Below are positions 25,367 to 34,203 of a stretch of 64,000 nucleotides of DNA, in pieces. Source of the stretch: CAWFGW01 sp963815495 (GTDB lineage: Bacteria; Bacteroidota; Bacteroidia; Cytophagales; JAAEPT01); contig CAWFGW010000011.1 in NCBI GenBank assembly GCA_963815495.1, positions 62,001 through 126,000 of the forward strand, in the 5' to 3' direction. The notes under the pieces were generated by a model. The model had not been told where the DNA came from and searched no databases. It saw nothing but the letters and a program-made list of their open reading frames with translations. Made by a program: the position numbers and the translations under genes. Within the stretch, counting starts at the first letter, position 1, and every line of letters begins with the position of its first letter.

Positions 25367-26251
25367 TTAAATTTTTATTGGTTCAGTTTGCAAACTGATT
25401 GCATGGGGATCCACATTGACTGGGAAGTCAACATCTTCTAATAACCCCAGTTTTAATTGCTCAGCTATCGTAGCCGATCGTTTAACTAAGAATTCTATCA
25501 GGTGATTTCGGATAGCATAATAGGCTGCATGCTTAATTATAGTTGCCCGTTCACGTGGCTTAGGGATATCCACCTTTACTGACTCTACAATTCGGGCCGA
25601 TGGACCATCAGACATCAGTAAAATGCGATCAGCAAGTAAAATAGCTTCATCCACATCATGGGTAATCATAAACGTTGTTTGATGCGTTTTTTGGCAAATC
25701 TCTATCAGTTTATCCTGAATTTTACCACGTGTTAAGGCATCTAGAGCACCAAAGGGCTCATCCATTAACAACAGACTGGGTTCAATAGCAAATGCTCGTG
25801 CAATACCCACCCGCTGTTTCATCCCTCCGGATAATTCAGACGGTTTTTTATGCATTGCTTCCTCCAAACCAACCATTGAAAGGAAGTGTTCTGCTTTTTC
25901 TCCTACTTGCTTTTTATTCATCTGTGGTGACTTACAAGCAATTGCGAGCGTAATATTTTTATAAGCACTCAACCAGGGGAGCAAACTATGGTTTTGAAAT
26001 ATAACCCCACGCTCAATGCTTGGACCACTAACTATCTTACCGTCCATGGTAATGGTCCCTTCTGATGCTGCATCTAGCCCTGCCAAGTTGTTAAGGATAG
26101 TAGACTTACCACAGCCCGAATGACCAATTACACATACAAACTCCCCTTTCTTAATTTCAAAGTTGATGTTCTGATAGATGGTAACCTCCCCTTTCCCTCC
26201 TTTTAAAGGATAGCGCTTTGCTAAATTTTCTACTGTTAAGAATCCGCTCAT
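25367..26251 (-). CDS. ABC transporter ATP-binding protein, cyanate/nitrate type
   Basis: 294 aa nucleotide-binding subunit of the NrtD/CynD/SsuB type: Walker A GHSGCGKST, Q-loop IFQNHSLLPW, signature LSGGMKQRVGIARA, Walker B LLLMDEPFGALD, H-loop MITHDVDEA. Energises uptake with the permease encoded 6 nt upstream. A C-terminal extension of about 60 residues is present, short compared with the NrtC fusion forms. Confidence 0.93.
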   Translation of the reverse strand: MSGFLTVENLAKRYPLKGGKGEVTIYQNINFEIKKGEFVCVIGHSGCGKSTILNNLAGLDAASEGTITMDGKIVSGPSIERGVIFQNHSLLPWLSAYKNITLAIACKSPQMNKKQVGEKAEHFLSMVGLEEAMHKKPSELSGGMKQRVGIARAFAIEPSLLLMDEPFGALDALTRGKIQDKLIEICQKTHQTTFMITHDVDEAILLADRILLMSDGPSARIVESVKVDIPKPRERATIIKHAAYYAIRNHLIEFLVKRSATIAEQLKLGLLEDVDFPVNVDPHAISLQTEPIKI

Positions 26252-26257
26252 ATTTCT

Positions 26258-27085
26258 CTATTCTTGATATACAAATAAGGTTGACAACTTAGCTATCAAG
26301 GCATCGAGCCCCATACCTATAATACCAATCATAAGGATTGAAAAAATGACACTTGCCAAATCGAGGTTATTCCACTCGTTCCAAACGTAATAGCCAATAC
26401 CAGTGCCCCCTACTAACATTTCTGCTGCCACAATCACCAACCAGGATATTCCGATGGAGATGCGTAAGCCTGTAAATATGGTCGGCAATGCTGCAGGTAA
26501 AATCACCGTTAATGCCGTTTTTATCTTACCCATTTCTAAAGTTTGAGCTACATTTAACCAGTCTTTTTTCACCGCCATCACACCAAAGGCTGTGTTGATT
26601 AGAATAGGCCAGATGGAACAAATGAAGATCACAAACACCGAGGACATGATGGAATCCTTAATAATAAATAATGCTAAGGGCATCCATGCTAAAGGTGAAA
26701 TCGGTCGTAGGACTTGAATGTAAGGTTGGAGGGCACTGTAAAATAACGGGGACATCCCAATTAAAAACCCAACTGGAACAGCTATTAGGATGGCTAACAA
26801 ATAACCAGTCATTACCCGACCTATAGAGTATAGCAGTTGAACGCCTATTCCTTTATCATTAGGCCCTTTATCATAAAAGGGATTTTTTAATTCTTCAAAA
26901 GCGAGTTTACCCACTTCAATAGGACCTGGTACGTGCGCCTCGGGCTCGCCCATGCCCATAAGCTTTTCGTATTCGGTCATGTTTTCTTTGGACCGATCGC
27001 CATCACTGGTAACTAATTCCCATACGAAGAATGCCACGATAAAAATAAGGATGGAAAGTACGATTGATTGTTTTTTTTGCGACAT
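26258..27085 (-). CDS. ABC transporter permease, cyanate/nitrate type
   Basis: 275 aa, first gene of the operon. An N-terminal membrane helix (residues 5-25), a 60-residue loop, then the binding-protein-dependent transport core with five helices (LLYSIGRVMTGYLLAILIAVPVGFLIGMSP, PISPLAWMPLALFIIKDS). The EAA-like loop is AQTLEMGKIKTALTVILPAALPTIFTGLRISIG. Similar to NrtB/CmpB/CynB. Forms the membrane channel for the solute bound by the periplasmic protein at the operon end. Confidence 0.92.
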   Translation of the reverse strand: MSQKKQSIVLSILIFIVAFFVWELVTSDGDRSKENMTEYEKLMGMGEPEAHVPGPIEVGKLAFEELKNPFYDKGPNDKGIGVQLLYSIGRVMTGYLLAILIAVPVGFLIGMSPLFYSALQPYIQVLRPISPLAWMPLALFIIKDSIMSSVFVIFICSIWPILINTAFGVMAVKKDWLNVAQTLEMGKIKTALTVILPAALPTIFTGLRISIGISWLVIVAAEMLVGGTGIGYYVWNEWNNLDLASVIFSILMIGIIGMGLDALIAKLSTLFVYQE

Positions 27086-27424
27086 ATGAATTAGCTTAAA
27101 TGCTTAGTCACAAGGTAGAAAAACACAACACCTCAAGCGTAGGACAAAAAATACTTTGTGTTGCACAAATTCTACATTCTTATAAAAAAGGGCTGTGTTG
27201 TTAAAAAAATGCTTGGCTTAGCGTGAGTGGATTCCCTATAGAGACGCGAAATTAAGTATCACTCATAATTATAATTCCGTAAAATGTGAAATATGAATCC
27301 CTTTGTTTTAAAATCGAATTTAGGTTAAGAGTATTGAGAATTTATATTCTTTTTTTACAATTCTAATTTTTAAGATAGGTGAAATACAACACTAGAATCA
27401 CCACCGCATAAATTTTCTTAAATT
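27086..27424. other. Intergenic region upstream of the cyanate operon
   Basis: 339 nt, AT-rich. It must hold the promoter of the cyanate operon (reading left) and the 3' end region of the AsmA-like gene. I saw no clear -33/-7 pair, riboswitch or hairpin terminator. Confidence 0.4.
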
Positions 27425-30400
27425 CTACTCATCCAAAAAATCATTTCTTTCCTTTTCTGTTTTATTAATACCAATACTGTTGATTATACCACTCATCATG
27501 CTCCAGCTCCAGAAATTAAATATGGATTTGTATTGATCACGTTCATAAAACATCACACCTTCTCGTAAATATGGAAAGGGCTTGTTATGTTTCTTAATTA
27601 CAAATGTGTTCGCAAAAAATGTCATTAGACCGCGTCCAAACCCTGAATCGTCAAGCGTTTCTGGGTTTAATACTTGTATGTGAAGATCTCTATAATTGAA
27701 ATACATTTTACCTTCAGAATAAATATTGTTACCCTGAAATTCAAAATTGTTTTCGAGGTTACGCCCTTCATTTACTTTTAAATAAACGATAGGTACAAGC
27801 AAGGGGTTCAGTTGTTTAAGTTGTACGGCTCCAACATGTCCGGTAAAATGAAAAGGGTCATCCTCTTTCTCCATATCAAAAATCACTTTTGCACGGAAAT
27901 CTGCTGCATTCATCAACCTGCCTGTTGCTTTTAAAATCATGGGTACGGACGATTTTTTACCAGCTTGAATATTTTTAAGCGTACCTGTTAAATTATCAAA
28001 AGAGGTATGCCCCGGAATGGAGGCCTCCTCTGATAACTCCTCATAAGTGATGTCAGCAGAAAACATAAGAGAATCGATAAAAATATCTTCGTTGACATTA
28101 CGTAATAAAGTTTGTGGTAGCGCTTTATGTATTTTTTTTACGGGCACGTTTTTATCCCGGTAAACAGCCATATTTATATTATAAGCTTCTACCTGACCAA
28201 TTTTTAACTTTTTTGTTTCTATTAAATAATCAAAATCTATATGGCTTAACGTGATATTTTTCACATACATCTTAACCCAATCGCGTTGGTATTCTATATG
28301 TTTGCTAAAGCTTACTTTATCATATTTAGGTGTTAGTGATACTTCGTTAAGTACCATCTCTTGCTGTGCATAATTTATTGCGTAATCTTTGATTTCGAAA
28401 GTATTTAAACCATCAGACGTTACAAACGTATAAGGCCCTGCCGTAAGTGATAAATTATCTACAAATTGTAATGGATTTCTAGAGTCTGAATTTTCATCTA
28501 AATGAAGTTTATCAACGGTAAAATTCAGGTTATCAATTTCATGTTTAAGGTTACCTTCTTCAAATTTAAAGGCAGCACCTTGCGCCTTTATGAGATTTAT
28601 ATTCACAAATGGGAAGCCTTTTTTTGCTTTCACATGTTCATCAACAATAATATGGGCGTGAGGTTTTTCCATCTGTATAGCATTGGCAATAAATTTATTA
28701 TTGAAGTATAAATTCACATAGTCCAATTCATTGACATCCATGCTTTTCACATAAGCGGTACTCTTGTTTACTGTGTTTTTATACGTACCTTCTTTCAAGG
28801 TGATTGTTTTTTGATTGCCATTGATTTTAATATCGCCAAAATTAACTACATCATTTTTGGCTTTAACTTCAAGATTTTTAGCATTGATATAGAAGTCGGG
28901 TTCAGACTTAATTAGTGCGTCTATATTGCCATTCAAAACAATTATTTTTCTGAAATCCAGATTTAATTCTGGGGACTTTATCGAATAATTGCCATTATCG
29001 ATATAGGTTTTTGTATGCTGAATTATAAGTTTATCAATATAAACATCAGGTACATTCGTCCATGGCTGATTATCGGCAGACATTTTTTTAGGTCTAATAA
29101 AGTTGAGTTCTGATTTTTTAATTAGCACTTCTTCTACGTCTATACTTCCATCTTCCCAATACCGTTTTTGGTTCCAGTTTTTAATGATAATAGCTGGAAT
29201 TTCACCAGCAACATCACTTTTGTCGGTAGCTGAAATCTTTGTATTTATAAGCTTCAGATCTGTGGTTTTATTTTTAAGCTGAAAGGATTGACTATAGATT
29301 TTTATATTACTTTTAGAATTACGATAGTGGATGTTTTTGGTAGAAAAATGCTGAATTTTTAAGAGACTATCATTGGTAATTCGAGCATTAATGTTGCTTG
29401 TTTTAATAGTTACAAAACGGTCAATCGTCAAATTTGCACCTCCATTGTTAATATTTACCACCTTTAGAAATTCAGGAAATTCAATTTTGTCGTTCTTCTT
29501 TTTACTAGTTATAATATTAAAATCGATTTGTGGATTCCATGCATCAATAGAATCCAGTATTAGTTTATTTTTAACCAAAAGCGAATCAGGGTCAAGATGA
29601 TAGATGGTAAAATTCTCAATATTTCCATGACCATTCTTAGTAGTAAATGATGCATTTTTCAAGGTGATTTCTTCTGGCTCGTCAATAAGTACCTGGTCAA
29701 CTTTGATTTCAACACCCTCTTTATTTACCCAAACGCCTCCTAAATTCATGTAGAGTTCATCAGCTAAATCAGACCAAGAAGAAGAGGCACTTATTCTTCC
29801 TAGACCAGTTGAGGTGAGGTCAAAACTATTAATACCAAAATCTTCACTAACCTTTATTTTTCCCTTTTCAACAATTATCTTTTCCGCCCTTACAACTTGA
29901 AAATAATTATCAATACTTTCCATTAAGTATGCAGGATGAAGACTTAGTTTAATGGTATCATTGGTTGGTGGTTGATGAATTGATATCGATGGTCGTTCAA
30001 ACTTCAGTACACCTGTTTTAAGTGTTTTAGTCCGAATAGCATCAATATAATCTACTTTATTCAACACGATATCCGGGGCTTCAACTTCTACATAAAATAT
30101 GCTGTCAGCAACGGGGGTGTGGGGTTTAATAGCAAGTCCCGTAATCTGAAGTGTGCTATCGAACGTGTTAATATTTAACTTATCAAAACTTACTTGATGT
30201 ATACTATCCTTGAGGTTGTACACTTGCTTTCTGATAGTTATTTGAGCATTTTCAAAATAGTTATCTTTTTTATCTAGTTTATAGTTAGAAGAATCAAAAT
30301 GAACTTTAAAAAATTCGATATCAGTATAAGCTGTCTCAATTAAATGCTCTTTCTTCGAACCATATAGTTTTATACTAAATTCCCCATTTATCAAATGAAA

Positions 30401-31396
30401 ATGTTCTATATTTAATTCTGTCGCAATATTTTTAAAGATAAAATCCAACAACTTTTTTTCTTTATTCTCTTCATTTTTCTTTTGGTTTTCTATCTGCACA
30501 TCAGGTTCGGTAATAAGCATCTCACTTATATGTACATTCTTATCCTTATAAGCTTTTAAATAGTCAATGCCTTTAATCTTAATGGAAGGCATGTGTATTT
30601 GAAATATATCTATTTGATTTTGATCTGATTCTTCACGGCTACTTCTATTTTGTGGTTCAATGGCAAAATTAGAACACTCTAATATTGAGTCTTTTGTTGA
30701 TACATGGAATAAATCACATTTCAAGAAATGGATACTATCGGGTAGCAAAAAGCTTTGGTTGCGAATGGTAAGTTCTATTTCTTCTTTAAAAAGTTGTTTG
30801 TTGTCTGAGTTTTCATCCAGTACAAAATTTTCAATTAATAGATTAATATGCTCCAGCTTAAAACTATTCTTCAAAAACTCAAATCCACCATCCTCTAGTT
30901 GGAATCTATTAATTTTTAAGCTTTTAAGGTGTTGGGAGATAAGACTATATAAGTCCTCAATCTCCTCGTGAGAAGCTTTAGGCCTTTCCTTTGTTTTTAT
31001 ATTGTTTATTGTAACAAAAGGCTCAAAAATTTGAATACCGTCAATTACTAATTCATCATTAAAAAGAAGAAGGTGTAAAGAGGCTATATCAATTTTAAGT
31101 TTCTGAATAGCTACAGTAAATATATTTTTCGTAGTTGAGTCTTTTTTTATTATAGCAATATCTGGTTTTAGCTGAATTTTTTTGACCACAATCTCACTAT
31201 TAAAAAGACTTACCTCCAGCTCTTCATATAACAAATGATACTTCCCCTGGCACTCCTTTTCGACTAAATTTTCTAACGCATTTCTGGAGATACGGGTGAT
31301 ATTGTTTTGCAGATAGATTACACTAACCACCAGTAGTATGGTTATAATAGTTAATCCTATTAAAAATATTCTAGACGCGGTTCGTTTAACGTTCAT
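27425..31396 (-). CDS. Giant AsmA/TamB-like membrane-anchored envelope protein
   Basis: 1323 aa from ATG 31396; a six-codon extension to a TTG at 31414 is less likely. One N-terminal transmembrane helix (FLIGLTIITILLVVSVIYLQNNI) is followed by about 1290 residues of repeated beta-strand units of the form L-x-I-x-x-I-x-L-x-x-P-x-I, each with an ISIENF/KIxxxxFxIxxG-like start. The C-terminal part (LKATGRLMNAADFRAKVIFDMEKEDDPFHFTGHVGAVQLKQLNPLLVPIVYLKVNEGRN) resembles the conserved end of AsmA-like/DUF748 proteins. Such proteins form long hydrophobic grooves spanning the periplasm and are proposed to move phospholipids. Assignment by architecture, not by clear homology. Confidence 0.6.
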   Translation of the reverse strand: MNVKRTASRIFLIGLTIITILLVVSVIYLQNNITRISRNALENLVEKECQGKYHLLYEELEVSLFNSEIVVKKIQLKPDIAIIKKDSTTKNIFTVAIQKLKIDIASLHLLLFNDELVIDGIQIFEPFVTINNIKTKERPKASHEEIEDLYSLISQHLKSLKINRFQLEDGGFEFLKNSFKLEHINLLIENFVLDENSDNKQLFKEEIELTIRNQSFLLPDSIHFLKCDLFHVSTKDSILECSNFAIEPQNRSSREESDQNQIDIFQIHMPSIKIKGIDYLKAYKDKNVHISEMLITEPDVQIENQKKNEENKEKKLLDFIFKNIATELNIEHFHLINGEFSIKLYGSKKEHLIETAYTDIEFFKVHFDSSNYKLDKKDNYFENAQITIRKQVYNLKDSIHQVSFDKLNINTFDSTLQITGLAIKPHTPVADSIFYVEVEAPDIVLNKVDYIDAIRTKTLKTGVLKFERPSISIHQPPTNDTIKLSLHPAYLMESIDNYFQVVRAEKIIVEKGKIKVSEDFGINSFDLTSTGLGRISASSSWSDLADELYMNLGGVWVNKEGVEIKVDQVLIDEPEEITLKNASFTTKNGHGNIENFTIYHLDPDSLLVKNKLILDSIDAWNPQIDFNIITSKKKNDKIEFPEFLKVVNINNGGANLTIDRFVTIKTSNINARITNDSLLKIQHFSTKNIHYRNSKSNIKIYSQSFQLKNKTTDLKLINTKISATDKSDVAGEIPAIIIKNWNQKRYWEDGSIDVEEVLIKKSELNFIRPKKMSADNQPWTNVPDVYIDKLIIQHTKTYIDNGNYSIKSPELNLDFRKIIVLNGNIDALIKSEPDFYINAKNLEVKAKNDVVNFGDIKINGNQKTITLKEGTYKNTVNKSTAYVKSMDVNELDYVNLYFNNKFIANAIQMEKPHAHIIVDEHVKAKKGFPFVNINLIKAQGAAFKFEEGNLKHEIDNLNFTVDKLHLDENSDSRNPLQFVDNLSLTAGPYTFVTSDGLNTFEIKDYAINYAQQEMVLNEVSLTPKYDKVSFSKHIEYQRDWVKMYVKNITLSHIDFDYLIETKKLKIGQVEAYNINMAVYRDKNVPVKKIHKALPQTLLRNVNEDIFIDSLMFSADITYEELSEEASIPGHTSFDNLTGTLKNIQAGKKSSVPMILKATGRLMNAADFRAKVIFDMEKEDDPFHFTGHVGAVQLKQLNPLLVPIVYLKVNEGRNLENNFEFQGNNIYSEGKMYFNYRDLHIQVLNPETLDDSGFGRGLMTFFANTFVIKKHNKPFPYLREGVMFYERDQYKSIFNFWSWSMMSGIINSIGINKTEKERNDFLDE

Positions 31397-31864
31397 GAAT
31401 TGGTGTTCACACAAGATTTATTCTTGCTTAAGAATACAGATTCTATTTTAAATAATATCTCTGATTAAACAAAAACATACAAAATAAAGACCGAGATATG
31501 AAAAAGTATTATTCAATACTAACTCGCAATCAAAATCTATTTAAATCATCTGATTTTTTATCATTTAGAAGAATGTTGGACTGTTGCTTTTCTTTCATTA
31601 GAAAATTTATGAGTAAACCATTTTTTTTTCGGAGTAATCTTTAGACCCCATTTTGGGGAAATATTCCACAACCAAACCGGACTTGGTTAGTGAAAAACTC
31701 ATTGCTCGTATACTATTGCTGCACACATAAACTATCTAAATCAATTTTGAAAAACGCAAAAGGTTTATGGTGGGTCAAAAAACTTTTAATCTGTAATACC
31801 GACATAACAAATATCCAGCAGTTGGTTGCTTAAAAATCTAGAATAGTAAATATTTTAACTCCAT
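31397..31864. other. Intergenic region after crtZ
   Basis: 468 nt with no ORF of note. It contains only a small CCCCATTTTGGGG hairpin near 31646-31658 without a T-tract. A lycopene cyclase (crtY) often follows crtZ in related genomes, but none is present here. Confidence 0.45.
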
Positions 31865-32338
31865 TTATTGACTCACAGACTTCTTCGCATCGCGCCAATA
31901 TTTCATGGGTACGAACAACATCCCAAAACATTCACCATCTTCCTTGCCTTGATGTTTGTGATGTACTTTATGTGCTTTTCTTAATGCCATAAAATAGGGA
32001 TTCTTAGTACGTGTTAATACCTTTATGCGCTGGTGAATAAACAAATCATGCACAAAAAAGTAAGCCGCGCCATATAGTGCTATGCCCGCACCAATCCAAA
32101 AAAGGAAGTTGTAACCGTTTAAAGCTCCAAAAAGAAACAAAAAGAAACTAGGTATGGCAAAGATGATGAAGAAGCTATCATTTTTCTCAAAAAAGATTTT
32201 ATTCTCTCCCACAACGTGGTGATCTTCATGTAAAAACCAACCCCAACCATGCATTACATACTTATGCGTGAACCACGCCATAAATTCCATAAATAAAAAA
32301 ACGCCTAAGACTATAAGACTATTGATTAGTACTTGCAT
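31865..32338 (-). CDS. crtZ: Beta-carotene hydroxylase CrtZ
   Basis: 157 aa, fatty-acid-hydroxylase superfamily di-iron membrane enzyme that hydroxylates beta-ionone rings (beta-carotene to zeaxanthin). Histidine clusters are intact: HKYVMHGWGWFLHEDHH, HDLFIH, and HKVHHKH near the C-terminus. Three to four hydrophobic segments lie between. It overlaps idi by 20 nt and ends the crt operon. Confidence 0.95.
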   Translation of the reverse strand: MQVLINSLIVLGVFLFMEFMAWFTHKYVMHGWGWFLHEDHHVVGENKIFFEKNDSFFIIFAIPSFFLFLFGALNGYNFLFWIGAGIALYGAAYFFVHDLFIHQRIKVLTRTKNPYFMALRKAHKVHHKHQGKEDGECFGMLFVPMKYWRDAKKSVSQ

Positions 32339-32852
32339 TGATGTATTTTTTAAAATCGTTAAAGGTTATTTTAAACCACTCAGTATATTTATCAGGGTTT
32401 TGAGTCATGTCCAACTCCAAATCTTCTAAACTGATGTAAATATAATCAGCTACTTCGTCTTTATTAAAGTTTGGAACACCATTATACAAACCAACATATA
32501 CATGATCTAGTTCATGCTCAATCATTCCTCCGCCAACATCTGCTTTGTAAAGAAAATGATAAGTCTTCGATAGCTCAGCCACTTCAACACCTAACTCTTC
32601 CATCAGTCTGCGGTGTGCACCATCAATAGTAGTTTCACCTTTTCGTGGGTGGCTGCAACACGCATTGGTCCACAAACCTGGGGAATGATACTTTGATAGG
32701 GCTCGTTGTTGTAGTAGCCATTCTCCTTTATCGTTCATCAGAAAAACAGAAAAAGCACGATGAAGTAATCCTTTCTCATGCGCTTCTTGCTTGCCCATGG
32801 ATCCAATCTCTTGATCGTTTTCATCTACTAACACTACTTGCTCCTCTGCCAT
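32319..32852 (-). CDS. idi: Isopentenyl-diphosphate delta-isomerase (type 1)
   Basis: 177 aa Nudix-fold enzyme interconverting IPP and DMAPP, the precursors for phytoene. Visible motifs are VLVDENDQEIGSMGKQEAHEKGLLHRAFSVFL, NACCSHPRKGE with the catalytic cysteine, and the metal-binding HRRLMEELGV. It sits within the crt operon, which fits raising the DMAPP supply for carotenoids. It overlaps crtZ by 20 nt. Confidence 0.96.
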   Translation of the reverse strand: MAEEQVVLVDENDQEIGSMGKQEAHEKGLLHRAFSVFLMNDKGEWLLQQRALSKYHSPGLWTNACCSHPRKGETTIDGAHRRLMEELGVEVAELSKTYHFLYKADVGGGMIEHELDHVYVGLYNGVPNFNKDEVADYIYISLEDLELDMTQNPDKYTEWFKITFNDFKKYINASTNQ

Positions 32853-32855
32853 ATA

Positions 32856-33365
32856 TTATTTTAATTTTCTTAGTGTTTCAATTTCTGACTCCGAACATAA
32901 GTCTGAATCGATCATAAAATCTATTATTTTAGGATAAAGCGACCCCAAGTCTTGTTTTTGAGCACTTAAATTACTTAAAATATATGCTTTATCTTTTTCG
33001 ATCGAGTCGCTATAACCTAATATAGAAGGCACGTTGAGCTGAATCCCCAATCGTAAATACCGCAGCTCTACGCTGCCATTTTTCTTTTTAATGGCATTTT
33101 CAAGTCGATCTTTCCCATTATTAAAATAAGATAGTTTTTTCATTGGGTTGAATGCGTGTTCTGCCATCATGGCTTCAACCAACCCATGATATCCTTCTTG
33201 CAATGTGGTGGGTGTTTGAACCTCTTTTAGTCGCTTTAAAAGGTTTTCTGCGTAGTCACTGTCATCCTTTACTTTTTCTTGACAGTCTCTTAACTCTTCG
33301 ATAGGTACTTGAGCAATCATAGTTAAAAATGGAAATAAGCATATAATTAAAAAGAAATATTTCAT
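32856..33365 (-). CDS. Secreted protein of unknown function in the carotenoid operon
   Basis: 169 aa, signal peptide (residues 1-18, FFLIICLFPFLTMIAQ) and a helical mature part (CQEKVKDDSDYAENLLKRLKE, GYHGLVEAMMAEHAFNPMKKLSYFNNGKDRLENAIKK). It is wedged 1 nt after crtB and 3 nt before idi, so co-translation with carotenoid enzymes is certain, though no enzymatic motif is visible. A role linked to pigment placement or to the envelope would be guesswork. Confidence 0.75.
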   Translation of the reverse strand: MKYFFLIICLFPFLTMIAQVPIEELRDCQEKVKDDSDYAENLLKRLKEVQTPTTLQEGYHGLVEAMMAEHAFNPMKKLSYFNNGKDRLENAIKKKNGSVELRYLRLGIQLNVPSILGYSDSIEKDKAYILSNLSAQKQDLGSLYPKIIDFMIDSDLCSESEIETLRKLK

Positions 33366-33366
33366 T

Positions 33367-34203
33367 CTATAGCAAGTTCAATTGGTAACGCATATACGAA
33401 TAACACAGCAAACCCACTTTTCGTTTGTTGGAAACTCGAACCCGCTTTTCTAAAATTTTTGATGAGGGGATTCGCTTAATTTTACTAAACAATGAATAGT
33501 AATAAATAAAAGCCACATATACCCCAAATCGAGCATTTGATGGTAATTTTTTTATGCCAGCTAAACCATCCATAAAATCTACATTGATATCCTCTTCAAT
33601 GGATTTTTTTACTGTTTGGTTAAACTCACTCATGTCAATACCTGGAAAATAGGTGCGTCCCAAGGTTTGGTAGTCGGCTTTAATGTCTCTCAGAAAGTTG
33701 ATTTTTTGAAACGCTGAACCCAACCGCATAGCTGAGAACTCTAATTCATCATACATTTTTTGATCACCCAAGCAAAAGACTTTCAAACACATAAGTCCCA
33801 CTACTTCGGCTGAACCGACAATATATTGCTCGTAACTTTCTTGTGAATATTCAGTTTTAATTAAATCCATCTCCATGCTATCGAGAAAGGTATCGATGTG
33901 GTCGCGGCTAATGTTATATTTATGTACAGAAGCTTGGAAAGCATTCAAAATCGGGTTCAGGCTAATTTTTTCTTCTAGTGCTTGGTAAGTATCCTGCCGA
34001 AACCTGTCTAACAATTCTTTTTTATTAAACCCATGGAAGGAGTCTACGATTTCATCAGCCAAGCGAACAAACCCATAAACTGCATAGATTGCAGGGCGGA
34101 TTTGTGGTTTTAGCAATTTGATTCCCAACGAAAAAGACGTACTGTATTTGTTGGTAACCATTTTACTGGCGCGATAGGATACTTTGTCGAATAGTTCTTT
34201 CAT
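33367..34203 (-). CDS. crtB: Phytoene synthase
   Basis: 278 aa squalene/phytoene-synthase family. It condenses two geranylgeranyl diphosphates to phytoene. Asp-rich motifs are present: the first as YGFVRLADEIVDSF (DEIVD) and the second in LGSAFQKINFLRDIKADYQTLGRTYFP (RDIKAD). The gene starts inside the crtI stop (ATGA overlap), the standard coupling for crtI-crtB. Confidence 0.96.
   Translation of the reverse strand: MKELFDKVSYRASKMVTNKYSTSFSLGIKLLKPQIRPAIYAVYGFVRLADEIVDSFHGFNKKELLDRFRQDTYQALEEKISLNPILNAFQASVHKYNISRDHIDTFLDSMEMDLIKTEYSQESYEQYIVGSAEVVGLMCLKVFCLGDQKMYDELEFSAMRLGSAFQKINFLRDIKADYQTLGRTYFPGIDMSEFNQTVKKSIEEDINVDFMDGLAGIKKLPSNARFGVYVAFIYYYSLFSKIKRIPSSKILEKRVRVSNKRKVGLLCYSYMRYQLNLL

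Noticed and set aside
31640..31660. CCCCATTTTGGGG hairpin downstream of crtZ
   Set aside because: Only five paired bases and no T-tract on either strand, so not called as a terminator.
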